Shown here: one piece after another, positions 1 through 9,068 of the stretch
How the letters are laid out: each line of letters opens with the position of its first letter
Numbering within the stretch: the first letter of the stretch is position 1
Assembly: GCA_002293155.1 (NCBI GenBank)
Contig: DBCQ01000037.1
Span: forward strand, 361 to 13,730
From: Burkholderiales bacterium UBA954
GTDB taxonomy: Bacteria > Pseudomonadota > Gammaproteobacteria > Burkholderiales > Burkholderiaceae_A
DNA length: 13,370 bases
Direction: 5' to 3'
Notes under the pieces: generated by a model
The model's input: the letters and a program-made list of their open reading frames with translations, nothing else
The model's database searches: none
What the model was told of the DNA's origin: nothing
Position numbers and translations under genes: made by a program

Positions 1-2162
1 CCCGCCATCAGTGGGCCCTCAATCACCTCGATAGGCCTGCCCTGGCGGGCCGAAATTTCCAGCCTAGCCTCTTCGGTATCTTCAACGATAAATTCTGTGA
101 GGCCATGGACTAAGGCGTGTTCGAGCCGTTTCTGAACATCCAGCCCGCGCCACTGGAGTTGAACCTCCTCGCGTCTGCCATCAGTTTTTAGCTGGCCTGC
201 AAACTCGATCATTCGCTCTGTGGCGTCTGGGCGGCGATTAAGAACAATATCCTCGACTCTCTCGCGCAGCGCTGGGTCGAGGTTTTCATAGACACCAAGC
301 TGGCCCGCATTGACGATTCCCATCGTTAGACCAGCCTTTACGGCGTGATAGAGAAATACGGTGTGAATTGCCTCACGAGCTGGGTCGTTGCCGCGGAAGG
401 AAAAGCTCACATTTGACACACCGCCTGAAATCTTGGCGTACGGAAGGTTTGCGCGAATCCACTTACAGGATTCGATAAAGTCGAGTGCGTAGGCATTGTG
501 TTCTTCAATGCCTGTGGCGATCGCAAAAATATTGGGATCGAAGATAATATCTTCGGCGGGAAACCCGACCTCTTCGGTGAGGAGTCGATAGGCTTTAGTA
601 CAGATCTCTTTACGCCGCTCCAGCGTATCCGCCTGACCCTGGGTATCAAAGGCCATGACAATTACGGCCGCCCCGTAACGCCGACAGAGCCTTGCCTGGC
701 GCAGGAACTCTTCTTCACCCTCTTTCATTGAGATCGAGTTCACAATGGCCTTGCCCTGAACGCATTTCAAGCCTGCCTCAATGACGCTCCATTTTGATGA
801 GTCGATCATGATGGGCACACGCGAGATGTCAGGCTCTGAGGCGATCAGATTCAGAAAGCGAACCATTGCCGCCTCGGAATCCAACATGGCCTCATCCATA
901 TTGATGTCAATGACCTGAGCTCCGTTTTCAACCTGCTGGCGGGCAACAGCAACAGCCTGTTCAAACTCACCCGCAAGAACTAGGCGGGCGAATTGCTTAG
1001 AGCCGGTCACATTCGTTCGTTCACCCACATTGACGAAAAACGAACTCTCGTCAATCGTGCAGGCCTCAAGGCCAGATAGCCTCAGCTTTGGTGCAACCTC
1101 AGGAATCGGCCGTGGCGCAAAGGTTTCTACGGCGTTGGCAATCGCGGCAATGTGATCGGGTGTGGTGCCGCAGCAGCCGCCCACCACATTAACCCAGCCT
1201 TGCTCTGCGAATTCCTTTAAAAATCCCGATGTAATTGGCGGTGTTTCATCAAACCCCGTCGGAGCCATTGGGTTAGGTAGGCCGGCATTCGGATAGATAC
1301 AAATCGCAGTATTTGAGAGACGCGAGATTTCCTCAACATAGGGCCGCATCAGCGCTGCCCCCAAAGCGCAGTTCAAGCCGATCGTAATGGGCTGTGCATG
1401 CCGAACGCTATTCCAGAATGCCTCAACAGTCTGCCCCGACAGAATACGGCCTGATGCATCCGTGATGGTTCCGGAGATCATGACAGGCCAGCGCATCTGG
1501 CGACGATCAAATACCGTCTCCATCGCAAAGATTGCGGCTTTTGCATTCAGGGTGTCAAAGATAGTTTCCAATAAGAGTAGATCAGCGCCGCCATCAAGCA
1601 ATCCATCAATCTGCTCGGTGTAGCTGGTGACAAGCTGATCAAAGTGAATATTGCGCGCACCAGGGTCGTTGACATCAGGAGAGATTGATGCGGTTCGTGG
1701 TGTTGGGCCGATTGCGCCTGCAACAAACCGTGGCCGTTCGGGCGTTGCGTATTTATTGCAGGCCTGTCTGGCGATACGGGCTGACTCTGTATTCATCAGT
1801 CGCGCCAGTTGGGGCAGCCGGTAATCCTCCTGGGCAATGGAGGTCGCACCAAAGGTGTTGGTCTCTACGATGTCGGCGCCAGCGCAGAGGTATTGTTCAT
1901 GAATCTGCGCAATTACCTCAGGTCGCGTTAGCGAGAGCAGTTCATTATTTCCTTTGACATCGATCCCAGTCTGCGTGGCCTGATCAATGGCCTCGCGAAC
2001 TGTCAACGACAGGTCTGACATGTCACTGCCGCGATACTGCGCCTCGGAGAGCTTGTATTGCTGAATCATGGTGCCGGTTGCGCCATCGAGCACAAGAATC
2101 CGCTTGGCCAGCTGTTGGCGAAGCGGAGCAAATGCAGAAGATTCGGGTAACTGTTGGGGCAT
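1..2162 (-). CDS. metH: Cobalamin-dependent methionine synthase MetH, N-terminal 720 codons (cut by left edge)
   Basis: MetH transfers a methyl group from 5-methyltetrahydrofolate to homocysteine through methylcobalamin, giving methionine and tetrahydrofolate in the cytoplasm. Translating the minus strand from the ATG at 2162 gives an open frame to the window edge. Residues 1 to about 355 are the homocysteine-binding barrel, with [10 protein letters not shown] near residue 27 and the zinc-ligand cysteines Cys265 (GLNCALG) and Cys330-Cys331 (GGCCGT). The folate-binding barrel starts near residue 376 ([13 protein letters not shown]) and includes [12 protein letters not shown] and [16 protein letters not shown]. 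The start of the cobalamin cap domain (about 675-720) is present. The cobalamin-binding and S-adenosylmethionine reactivation domains must lie outside the window. The gene begins 22 bases after the MBL-fold gene, so co-transcription is likely. No good ribosome site lies directly before this ATG; an AAGGGG sits about 18 bases upstream. An in-frame TTG at 2180 is a weaker alternative start. Confidence 0.96.
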   Translation of the reverse strand, partial: MPQQLPESSAFAPLRQQLAKRILVLDGATGTMIQQYKLSEAQYRGSDMSDLSLTVREAIDQATQTGIDVKGNNELLSLTRPEVIAQIHEQYLCAGADIVETNTFGATSIAQEDYRLPQLARLMNTESARIARQACNKYATPERPRFVAGAIGPTPRTASISPDVNDPGARNIHFDQLVTSYTEQIDGLLDGGADLLLLETIFDTLNAKAAIFAMETVFDRRQMRWPVMISGTITDASGRILSGQTVEAFWNSVRHAQPITIGLNCALGAALMRPYVEEISRLSNTAICIYPNAGLPNPMAPTGFDETPPITSGFLKEFAEQGWVNVVGGCCGTTPDHIAAIANAVETFAPRPIPEVAPKLRLSGLEACTIDESSFFVNVGERTNVTGSKQFARLVLAGEFEQAVAVARQQVENGAQVIDINMDEAMLDSEAAMVRFLNLIASEPDISRVPIMIDSSKWSVIEAGLKCVQGKAIVNSISMKEGEEEFLRQARLCRRYGAAVIVMAFDTQGQADTLERRKEICTKAYRLLTEEVGFPAEDIIFDPNIFAIATGIEEHNAYALDFIESCKWIRANLPYAKISGGVSNVSFSFRGNDPAREAIHTVFLYHAVKAGLTMGIVNAGQLGVYENLDPALRERVEDIVLNRRPDATERMIEFAGQLKTDGRREEVQLQWRGLDVQKRLEHALVHGLTEFIVEDTEEARLEISARQGRPIEVIEGPLMA

Positions 2163-2184
2163 AGGGGGCTCGGAAATCAACCCC

Positions 2185-3177
2185 TTATTTTAGGCTATCG
2201 AGCCAGCAAACGAGCCCATCACTATTGAGCTTAATGTCTAAATCGAGCACCTCAAGACAGGCCTGCTCGGAGAGCGAAACGCCGTGGTGCTTTAAATCAG
2301 CGAGAAACAAGCGCTCTAAGCCCTCGCGAATACCTCTGGCCCGCGATGCTCCCGCATGGAGATGTTGGCGTGCGATATCGGTGAACTGATCAATCTGTCG
2401 AAGCAGGAATTCGCCGTGGCGTTGCACATCCCGCAGCTGCGAGTAGTGGGTGAGATAAACCGCCGGCGGGTTGGCGGCCAAAAGCCGTCGGATAGAAGCC
2501 TTATGATCCTCAGGGGTAAACTGCGATGGCGATGAGGTGATGAATACATAGGGACCATTGGCGGAGTCGAGCTCTCGGTATGAGATTCCAAAGGTGTCGC
2601 CCGTGAAAAAGCTCTTGCTCTGTGAATCCCGGATATAGACATGGTGTTTGGCGTGGCCCGGTGAATCCCAGAATTCAAAAATCCGGCCTGCGAGGTCAAC
2701 GCGTGTCGATTCTGGCGTTTCTAGAATTCGTTCGTGGGCAATGGGCTCAAGCCTTCCGTACTCCCGCTCGGCCATCGCGGTGCCATAGACCTCGCAGACC
2801 GCAGCCCAGAGCTTGGAAGGGTCAACCAGGTGACGCACGCCGCGGGGGTGAACTGTGATTTTTGCATTTGGGCAGACCTGCATCAGTGTCCCTGCGCCAC
2901 CAGCATGATCAAGGTGTACATGGGTTAAGAAAATCCAGTCAACATCGGCGGGCGTCAATCCAAGGGCATCAATGGCGGCGACCACATGAGGTACGGCATA
3001 GCGGGTTGAGGTGTCGATGATTGCGATTCGACCCCGATGTACAACGAAGTGGATGGCATCAAATTCGCTGCGAAAATACCCCGAATCAAGAGCGTAGATG
3101 CCATCACCAAAGTCCCGAAGAGTTGGCGTGATCAATGCGGCAGCTGCATGATGATGGTGTAAGTGAGCGGTGGTCAT
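2185..3177 (-). CDS. MBL-fold metallo-hydrolase of unknown substrate
   Basis: This 330-residue protein belongs to the metallo-beta-lactamase fold superfamily. The metal site looks complete: His86, His88, Asp90 and His91 in [10 protein letters not shown], His175 in SPGHAKHH, Asp194 in FTGDTFG, and His244 in YLTHYSQ. That pattern fits a dinuclear metal hydrolase of the glyoxalase II/lactonase type. The substrate cannot be read from the sequence. A helical C-terminal part of about 80 residues follows the metal domain. No signal peptide is seen, so it is probably cytoplasmic. The N-terminus is odd: HLHHHH followed by four alanines at residues 5-14, just before the domain begins. The gene lies 43 bases after gatB and 22 bases before metH, so it probably shares their transcript. 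No Shine-Dalgarno sequence precedes the ATG, so the start is less certain than the rest of the frame. Confidence 0.9.
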   Translation of the reverse strand: MTTAHLHHHHAAAALITPTLRDFGDGIYALDSGYFRSEFDAIHFVVHRGRIAIIDTSTRYAVPHVVAAIDALGLTPADVDWIFLTHVHLDHAGGAGTLMQVCPNAKITVHPRGVRHLVDPSKLWAAVCEVYGTAMAEREYGRLEPIAHERILETPESTRVDLAGRIFEFWDSPGHAKHHVYIRDSQSKSFFTGDTFGISYRELDSANGPYVFITSSPSQFTPEDHKASIRRLLAANPPAVYLTHYSQLRDVQRHGEFLLRQIDQFTDIARQHLHAGASRARGIREGLERLFLADLKHHGVSLSEQACLEVLDLDIKLNSDGLVCWLDSLK

Positions 3178-3216
3178 AGGGTCTGATAATCCATTACAAA
3201 TTGGGCGAAGAATTCT

Positions 3217-3229
3217 GGCGTTAAACGCC
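3217..3229. repeat. Perfect 6+1+6 palindrome across the gatB stop codon
   Basis: GGCGTT-A-AACGCC is a perfect inverted repeat whose centre includes the gatB TAA. On the minus strand an alternative longer pairing is possible between GGGCG at the gatB end and CGCCC about 18 bases downstream (near 3203-3207). No T tract follows on the minus strand, so it does not look like an intrinsic terminator. It could modulate gatB to MBL-gene expression or mRNA decay, or be chance. Confidence 0.35.
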
Positions 3230-4675
3230 CGCCGATAGTCTTGCCTTGATTAGATCGCTGACCTGTTGAGGGTTTGCCTTGCCCTGGGATTTTTTCATAA
3301 CCTGACCAACAAGCGCATTCATTGCTTTTTCTTTGCCGGCCTTAAATTCCTCCGCCATCTTCGGGTTTGCGGTAATTACATCATCGACAAGCCCCGCGAT
3401 AAGACCCGTATCTTGAATCTGCTTTAAGCCCCTAGCCTCAATTACAGCATCAGCGGACTCGAACTCTCCGCCCCAGAGCGCTGCAAAAATATCCCGCCCA
3501 ATTTTGTTGCTAACCGTATTATCTGAAACCCTTGCGATGAGTCCGGCAAGCTGCGAGGGGCTGACTTTTGATTGGGAAATCTCAAGATCATCTCGATTCA
3601 AGTTTGTTGCGAGTTCGCCCATAACCCAGTTTGCGGCGAGCTTGGCATCGGTTGGCTGCGCTGCGAGGACCTCAGAGAAATACTGGGCCGTGTCGCGGCT
3701 CATCGCCACCATCGAGGCATCGTAGTCGGATAGACCGTAGTGCTTCACGAGTCGCTCGCGAAGCGCGCTTGGCAGCTCTGGCATTTCTGCCCGAATACGA
3801 TCAATCCAGGCCTGCGAGATCACCAGCGGTGGCAGGTCGGGGTCTGGAAAGTACCGGTAATCATGCGCATCTTCTTTTGATCGCATCGCTCGGGTTTCTT
3901 CGCGATCGGGATCAAAGAGTCGGGTCTCTTGGGTAACGGCACCGCCATCCTCAATCAGTCTGATTTGACGAAGGGCTTCGACCTCAATGGCTTTTTCAAG
4001 AAATCTAAATGAGTTTAGGTTCTTGATTTCACAGCGCGTCCCGAAGGTTGTCTGTCCGGCAGGCCGTACCGAAACGTTGGCATCAATTCGAAAGGAGCCC
4101 TCTTGCAGATTGCCATCGCAAATCCCTATCCAGGTGACAAGGTTATGAAGTGCCTTGGCATACGCGACCGCCTCCTTTGCAGAGCGCATCACGGGCTCGC
4201 TCACAATCTCAAGAAGGGGTGTTCCCGCCCGATTTAAATCAATGCCTGAGCAGCCCTGGGGCAGACCATCAATGCCTTCATGAATCGACTTTCCGGCATC
4301 TTCTTCAAGATGCGCACGCGTAAGCGCAATTGGCTTGATCCCTTGGTCGGTCACAATAGTGATTACGCCACCTTGAACCACTGGAGTCTCATACTGACTA
4401 ATCTGATAGCCCTTGGGTAGATCGGGATAGAAATAGTTTTTGCGTGCAAATATCGAATGGGGTGCGATGGTTGCATCAACCGCTAATCCGAAGCGAATGG
4501 CGCAGGCAACCGCCTCCCGATTCATCACGGGCAATACTCCGGGTAATGCCATATCGATGATGTGGGCCTGCGTGTTAGGCGCCGCCCCAAACGCCGTCGA
4601 CGCGGGAGAGAATATTTTTGATTGAGTTCTAAGCTGAACGTGGGCCTCGAGCCCCAAGACGATTTCCCAGTTCAT
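3221..4675 (-). CDS. gatB: Asp-tRNA(Asn)/Glu-tRNA(Gln) amidotransferase subunit B
   Basis: GatB is the tRNA-binding and kinase-like subunit of the GatCAB amidotransferase. It activates the side-chain carboxylate of Glu or Asp on mischarged tRNA using ATP, then accepts ammonia from GatA. The 484-residue length is usual for the family. Visible signatures are [13 protein letters not shown] at the N-terminus, [21 protein letters not shown] near residues 77-97, [36 protein letters not shown] and [14 protein letters not shown]. The C-terminal YqeY-like tRNA-binding domain ends with [19 protein letters not shown]. The ATG overlaps the gatA stop as ATGA, which points to translational coupling. No active-site loss or frameshift is seen. 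Whether the complex works on Gln, Asn or both depends on synthetase genes elsewhere in the genome. Confidence 0.98.
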   Translation of the reverse strand: MNWEIVLGLEAHVQLRTQSKIFSPASTAFGAAPNTQAHIIDMALPGVLPVMNREAVACAIRFGLAVDATIAPHSIFARKNYFYPDLPKGYQISQYETPVVQGGVITIVTDQGIKPIALTRAHLEEDAGKSIHEGIDGLPQGCSGIDLNRAGTPLLEIVSEPVMRSAKEAVAYAKALHNLVTWIGICDGNLQEGSFRIDANVSVRPAGQTTFGTRCEIKNLNSFRFLEKAIEVEALRQIRLIEDGGAVTQETRLFDPDREETRAMRSKEDAHDYRYFPDPDLPPLVISQAWIDRIRAEMPELPSALRERLVKHYGLSDYDASMVAMSRDTAQYFSEVLAAQPTDAKLAANWVMGELATNLNRDDLEISQSKVSPSQLAGLIARVSDNTVSNKIGRDIFAALWGGEFESADAVIEARGLKQIQDTGLIAGLVDDVITANPKMAEEFKAGKEKAMNALVGQVMKKSQGKANPQQVSDLIKARLSAGV

Positions 4676-6219
4676 TTCGTAACTCCCGCCATTGGGGTGC
4701 GTTGGTGCCAGTCGGTTGCGTGTTGAAAATGATGAGCAACACTTAGAAGCTGCTTTTCTTCAAATTTTCTACCGATGAGCTGCAGGCCAATGGGCCGCTG
4801 CGCGTGGTCACCGTGGCCGAATCCGCAGGGTATCGACATGGCGGGTAGCCCGGCCAGATTCACACCTAGGGTATAGATATCTGCAAGGTAATCCTGCAGT
4901 GGATTTTTAATGGGTGCGTCAATGTCCCATGCAACAGTTGGTGCAACGGGCCCGATAATGAGATCACAGGAGTTAAATGCCGCCTCGAAATCTTGTGCAA
5001 CCAAACGGCGAACCCGTTGAGCTTGCATGTAATAGGCGTCGTAATATCCGTGCGAGAGTACAAAGGTGCCAATAAGAATCCGGCGCTGAACCTCTTTGCC
5101 AAACCCCTCGGAGCGTGACCGGCAGTAGAGGTCTTCAAGGTCCTTGGGATTGCCTGCACGGTAGCCATAACGTACGCCGTCAAAACGACTGAGGTTGCTG
5201 GAGGCTTCGGCCGGTGCGATTACGTAGTAGGCGGGAATACTCAGTGCAGTTCGGGGCAGACTCACGTCCACTGTTTCTGCACCGAGCGCCTTCAGTTCTG
5301 CTGTGGCCGCCTCAATAGCCTGGCGAACCTCGGTGCCAAGGCCGTCAGAGAAAAACTCTCTTGGTAATCCGAGGCGCAGGCCTTTTAACGGCATCCCTGG
5401 GCGACCCCCTTCACGAACGGGTTCGTCAATGCCATTGGCAAAATCTTCGCTAGGCCGCTCTAGGCTTGTGGAATCTTTCTCGTCGAAACCCGTCATCGCG
5501 CCCAGCAGCACGGCGCAGTCCAGGGCGGTCCGCGCAATTGGTCCGGCCTGATCAAGGCTTGAGGCGTAGGCGATCATTCCCCAGCGGGAGGCCCTGCCAT
5601 AGGTTGGCTTGATGCCTGTGAGGCCGCACATCGCTGCGGGTTGTCGAATCGACCCCCCGGTGTCCGTTCCCGTAGCAGCGGGGATCAAGCCCCCCGCCAC
5701 GGCGGCAGCCGATCCACCAGAGGAGCCGCCGGGGATGGCTCGGATATCCCAGGGATTCTTCACCGGCCCAAATGCCGAGTGGGTGTTGCCGGAGCCCATG
5801 GCAAACTCGTCGCAGTTGAGTTTGCCCATACCCACCATGCCGGCCTGCTCAAGTTTTTCGACGATCGTAGCGTCGAAGGGGCTCCGATAGCCCTTCAGGA
5901 TTTTTGAGGCGGCTGTCGTCGGCCAATCCCGGGTGACGAAGATATCCTTGTGGCCAATTGGAAGCCCCACCAAGGAGAACCCCTGGCCGGGGCCCTTTCC
6001 TGGGGGGGGCTGGCCGCCGGTGTCGCCTGAATCCAGGCGCTTTTGGGCAGCAGCGGCCTTGGCAAGCGAGGTCTCGGGGTCGATCGCTAAAAACGAATTA
6101 GTGGTGTCCGTGGCAATACGCGAGAGGAAAAATCTTGTCAGCTCAGGCACGCTGATCGCCTTGCTGGATAAGGCTTTGGCCAGACTAGCAAGATCGGAAA
6201 AGGGGGAGATCGCCGCCAT
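4672..6219 (-). CDS. gatA: Asp-tRNA(Asn)/Glu-tRNA(Gln) amidotransferase subunit A
   Basis: GatA is the glutaminase subunit of GatCAB. It releases ammonia from glutamine, and the ammonia is channelled to GatB. It belongs to the amidase-signature family, and its Ser-cisSer-Lys triad can be assigned as Lys91 (GHKDIF), Ser166 (GGSSGGS) and Ser190 ([11 protein letters not shown]). Their spacing matches the characterised Staphylococcus enzyme (79/154/178). At 515 residues it is slightly long. The excess appears to be a Pro/Gly-rich insertion at about residues 66-81 ([15 protein letters not shown]), just before the catalytic Lys, encoded partly by a run of eight C on the coding strand. The rest resembles Burkholderiales GatA as I recall it ([33 protein letters not shown]). 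The ATG shares one base with the gatC stop (TAATG), and the TGA overlaps the gatB ATG. Confidence 0.98.
   Translation of the reverse strand: MAAISPFSDLASLAKALSSKAISVPELTRFFLSRIATDTTNSFLAIDPETSLAKAAAAQKRLDSGDTGGQPPPGKGPGQGFSLVGLPIGHKDIFVTRDWPTTAASKILKGYRSPFDATIVEKLEQAGMVGMGKLNCDEFAMGSGNTHSAFGPVKNPWDIRAIPGGSSGGSAAAVAGGLIPAATGTDTGGSIRQPAAMCGLTGIKPTYGRASRWGMIAYASSLDQAGPIARTALDCAVLLGAMTGFDEKDSTSLERPSEDFANGIDEPVREGGRPGMPLKGLRLGLPREFFSDGLGTEVRQAIEAATAELKALGAETVDVSLPRTALSIPAYYVIAPAEASSNLSRFDGVRYGYRAGNPKDLEDLYCRSRSEGFGKEVQRRILIGTFVLSHGYYDAYYMQAQRVRRLVAQDFEAAFNSCDLIIGPVAPTVAWDIDAPIKNPLQDYLADIYTLGVNLAGLPAMSIPCGFGHGDHAQRPIGLQLIGRKFEEKQLLSVAHHFQHATDWHQRTPMAGVTK
6002..6009. repeat. G8/C8 homopolymer inside gatA
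   Basis: A run of eight G on the plus strand (eight C on the gatA coding strand) lies in the codons for the Pro/Gly-rich insertion. The frame is open as given. Mononucleotide GC runs of this length are prone to slippage, either in replication or as a sequencing/assembly error. Confidence 0.8.
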
Positions 6220-6506
6220 TATTCGACCACCCGTGGCACCGTAAACAGGCCCACCGCCGCCTCGGGTGCGTTTTTCATGAGTTCCTCGCGGGGGGCAAGC
6301 GCCACGGCGACGTCCTCGCGCAGCCTTAAGGTCAGGTCATGGGGGTGGGCCATGGGCGCGACACCCTCAGTCGGGGCGCTAGCGAGCTCACCGACCCAGT
6401 TCACCACAGAGGTTAGTGCAGGCAAGACCTCCTGCCGATCGGTGTCCGACATTGCGAGTCTTGCAAGGCGGGCGAGCTTTTCAAGGTCTTTTGGTTCGAG
6501 GTTCAC
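6219..6506 (-). CDS. gatC: Asp-tRNA(Asn)/Glu-tRNA(Gln) amidotransferase subunit C
   Basis: GatC is the small subunit that wraps around and stabilises the GatA-GatB interface in the amidotransferase. The 95-residue length is normal. Family hallmarks are the N-terminal helix [14 protein letters not shown], a central [18 protein letters not shown] segment, and the C-terminal [11 protein letters not shown] that packs on GatA. The start is a GTG at 6506; no in-frame ATG gives a better N-terminus, and the helix begins a few residues in. The Shine-Dalgarno region is weak and is occupied by a palindrome (6510-6522). It is the first gene of the leftward run, so the promoter must lie in the 62 bases shared with mreB. 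Confidence 0.95.
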   Translation of the reverse strand: MNLEPKDLEKLARLARLAMSDTDRQEVLPALTSVVNWVGELASAPTEGVAPMAHPHDLTLRLREDVAVALAPREELMKNAPEAAVGLFTVPRVVE

Positions 6507-7609
<1,103 letters not shown>

Positions 7610-7641
7610 GTGCCTGGGTGAGGGGGTAGCTGTCGTTTGAT

Positions 7642-8550
7642 ATGGCGCTCTCTCAGACTCCACCACCACTTTTCACTCAGGGCCTTCCTGCCCGACTCCG
7701 TCTCCTGATCGCTGTTTTCTTGGCGGCAGGGACTCTATATGTCGATTTAAATCTCGGGCTGCTCAAGCCTCTGCGCCAAGGCCTCTCGATGGTGCTCTAC
7801 CCGATCGAGCAGGTGCTGATGATGCCCCGCGATGTGTTCTATTGGTTTACAAAATACGGCACTGTCATCATCGACACGGTCGACCGTCGGGCCGATATTG
7901 AAAAGCGCGAGGTTGATAGTGCGGCTGCATTATTGCAATTCGAACAGCTACGCACAGAGAACGAGAGCCTGCGGGTGCTCTTAGAGCTGCGTAAAGAAAT
8001 CAAGCATCGAACGATTGCTGCTGAAATTAGCCATGAGACTCGAGACGCATTTAGCAACCGCATTGTGATTGATCGGGGCAGTCAGCATGGTGTGGCGCCG
8101 GGCCACCCGGTGATTAATGCGCGTGGTGTTGTAGGCCAAGTCATTCGTGTCTCGCCGATCACGTCAGAGGTCTCGCTGGTGACAGACCCCTCCTTGGTGA
8201 TCCCTGTGAACCTACCCCGAACGGGTATCCGCAGTGTGGCAACCGGCACGGGCGATGGGCAACAGGTTGAACTCAAGTATTTAAATATCAATGCAGAAGT
8301 AGAGGTCGGCGACGTGCTGGTGACATCGGGGCTCGACGGCGTCTATCCGAGTGGGCTGCCCGTTGCAAAAATTAACCGGGTTGAGCGGGCGGGCGGTGGA
8401 CAGTTTCCCCGCATTTCCTCAACACCCGTTGCAACGGTTGGCACGCTTCAGCAAGTCCTTGTTATCCTAATTGATCAAGACCTGATCCTGCCGGCACCTC
8501 GCGAACTCGAGAAGCAATCGCAGCCGCAGCGTGGGGGCATAACGAAATGA
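7642..8550 (+). CDS. mreC: Rod shape-determining protein MreC
   Basis: MreC is the bitopic scaffold that links MreB to RodA/PBP2 and activates PBP2 in the periplasm. This 302-residue protein has a short cytoplasmic N-terminus with the PPPLFTQG segment I associate with betaproteobacterial MreC. One membrane segment lies at about residues 19-36, a coiled coil at about 83-120 (dimerisation), and two beta-barrel-like domains follow, with GVVGQV (162-167) and SEVSLVTDPSLVIPV (about 175-189). A hydrophilic Gln/Pro-containing tail of about 20 residues ends it. An in-frame TAG sits 15 bases upstream of the ATG, so no longer ATG form exists. The only SD-like sequence, AGGGGG at 7621-7626, is 15 bases away, which is longer than usual. 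The stop overlaps the mreD start as ATGA. Confidence 0.97.
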   Translation: MALSQTPPPLFTQGLPARLRLLIAVFLAAGTLYVDLNLGLLKPLRQGLSMVLYPIEQVLMMPRDVFYWFTKYGTVIIDTVDRRADIEKREVDSAAALLQFEQLRTENESLRVLLELRKEIKHRTIAAEISHETRDAFSNRIVIDRGSQHGVAPGHPVINARGVVGQVIRVSPITSEVSLVTDPSLVIPVNLPRTGIRSVATGTGDGQQVELKYLNINAEVEVGDVLVTSGLDGVYPSGLPVAKINRVERAGGGQFPRISSTPVATVGTLQQVLVILIDQDLILPAPRELEKQSQPQRGGITK

Positions 8551-9053
8551 AACGCGCAATTCTGGGTCGTGCGCCAAGCACTGCCATGATTACCTGGTCA
8601 TTTGTAATTGCGCTTGCTCTTGAGATGGTGCCCTGGGGCAATTGGCCTGTGCCAGGCTTTGTTGCTTTTGTATTGGTGTTTTGGAACATTTTTCAGCCCC
8701 GAAGGGTCGGTATCGCCCTGGCTTGGCTCGTGGGAATTGTTATGGATGTCCATGCGGGCTCACTCCTAGGGCAGCATGCATTGGCCTATTCGATTCTGTC
8801 TTACGGCGCAATCGCCCTGCATCGTCGGATCCTGTGGTATTCAATTCCAGGCCAGGCACTTCAGCTGCTCCCCTTGTTTTTTATCACCCATGTGGTGGTC
8901 TCACTCGTTAACCTATTTCTCTCAGGCGTGTCTCCCTCTTGGGTCTACCTTGTATCACCAATTGTTACTGCCGCCTTGTGGATACCGGTTACAAACATAG
9001 TGTTGAACCGATTGAATCGGCCGTTAAGTTCGACGGCAGCGATTGGCCGCTAG
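8547..9053 (+). CDS. mreD: Rod shape-determining membrane protein MreD
   Basis: MreD is a polytopic inner-membrane partner of MreC in the elongation complex. The 168-residue protein is strongly hydrophobic, with about five to six membrane segments (near 12-29, 34-50, 55-70, 74-91, 102-126 and 132-154). It carries the family's most conserved stretch, GIVMDVHAGSLLGQHAL, at residues 63-79. The start overlaps the end of mreC by four bases. GGGGG at 8533-8537 lies nine bases before the ATG and can serve as ribosome site. Sequence outside the conserved stretch is variable in this family, so the call rests on that motif, the membrane pattern and the operon position. Confidence 0.95.
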   Translation: MKRAILGRAPSTAMITWSFVIALALEMVPWGNWPVPGFVAFVLVFWNIFQPRRVGIALAWLVGIVMDVHAGSLLGQHALAYSILSYGAIALHRRILWYSIPGQALQLLPLFFITHVVVSLVNLFLSGVSPSWVYLVSPIVTAALWIPVTNIVLNRLNRPLSSTAAIGR

Positions 9054-9068
9054 CCCCTTGAATTCAGC

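Noticed and set aside
517..524. GCGATCGC octamer in metH (with a similar GGCGATCGCAAAA context in aceK near 12688)
   Set aside because: Two copies in 13 kb, both in coding sequence that fits its protein family, do not support a repeat element.
2163..2184. Possible cobalamin or S-adenosylmethionine riboswitch upstream of metH
   Set aside because: Only 22 bases separate metH from the preceding gene, far too short for either riboswitch, and no cobalamin-box sequence is seen.
2622..2858. Open frames antisense to the MBL gene, and similar frames opposite gatA, gatB and mrdA
   Set aside because: They are low-complexity Arg/Pro/Ser-rich translations with no family motif or ribosome site, and they lie opposite well-supported genes.
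3174..3194. Six-codon mini-ORF (MDYQTL) whose stop overlaps the MBL-gene ATG as ATGA
   Set aside because: It has no ribosome site and no link to a regulated pathway; a stop overlap this short is expected by chance.
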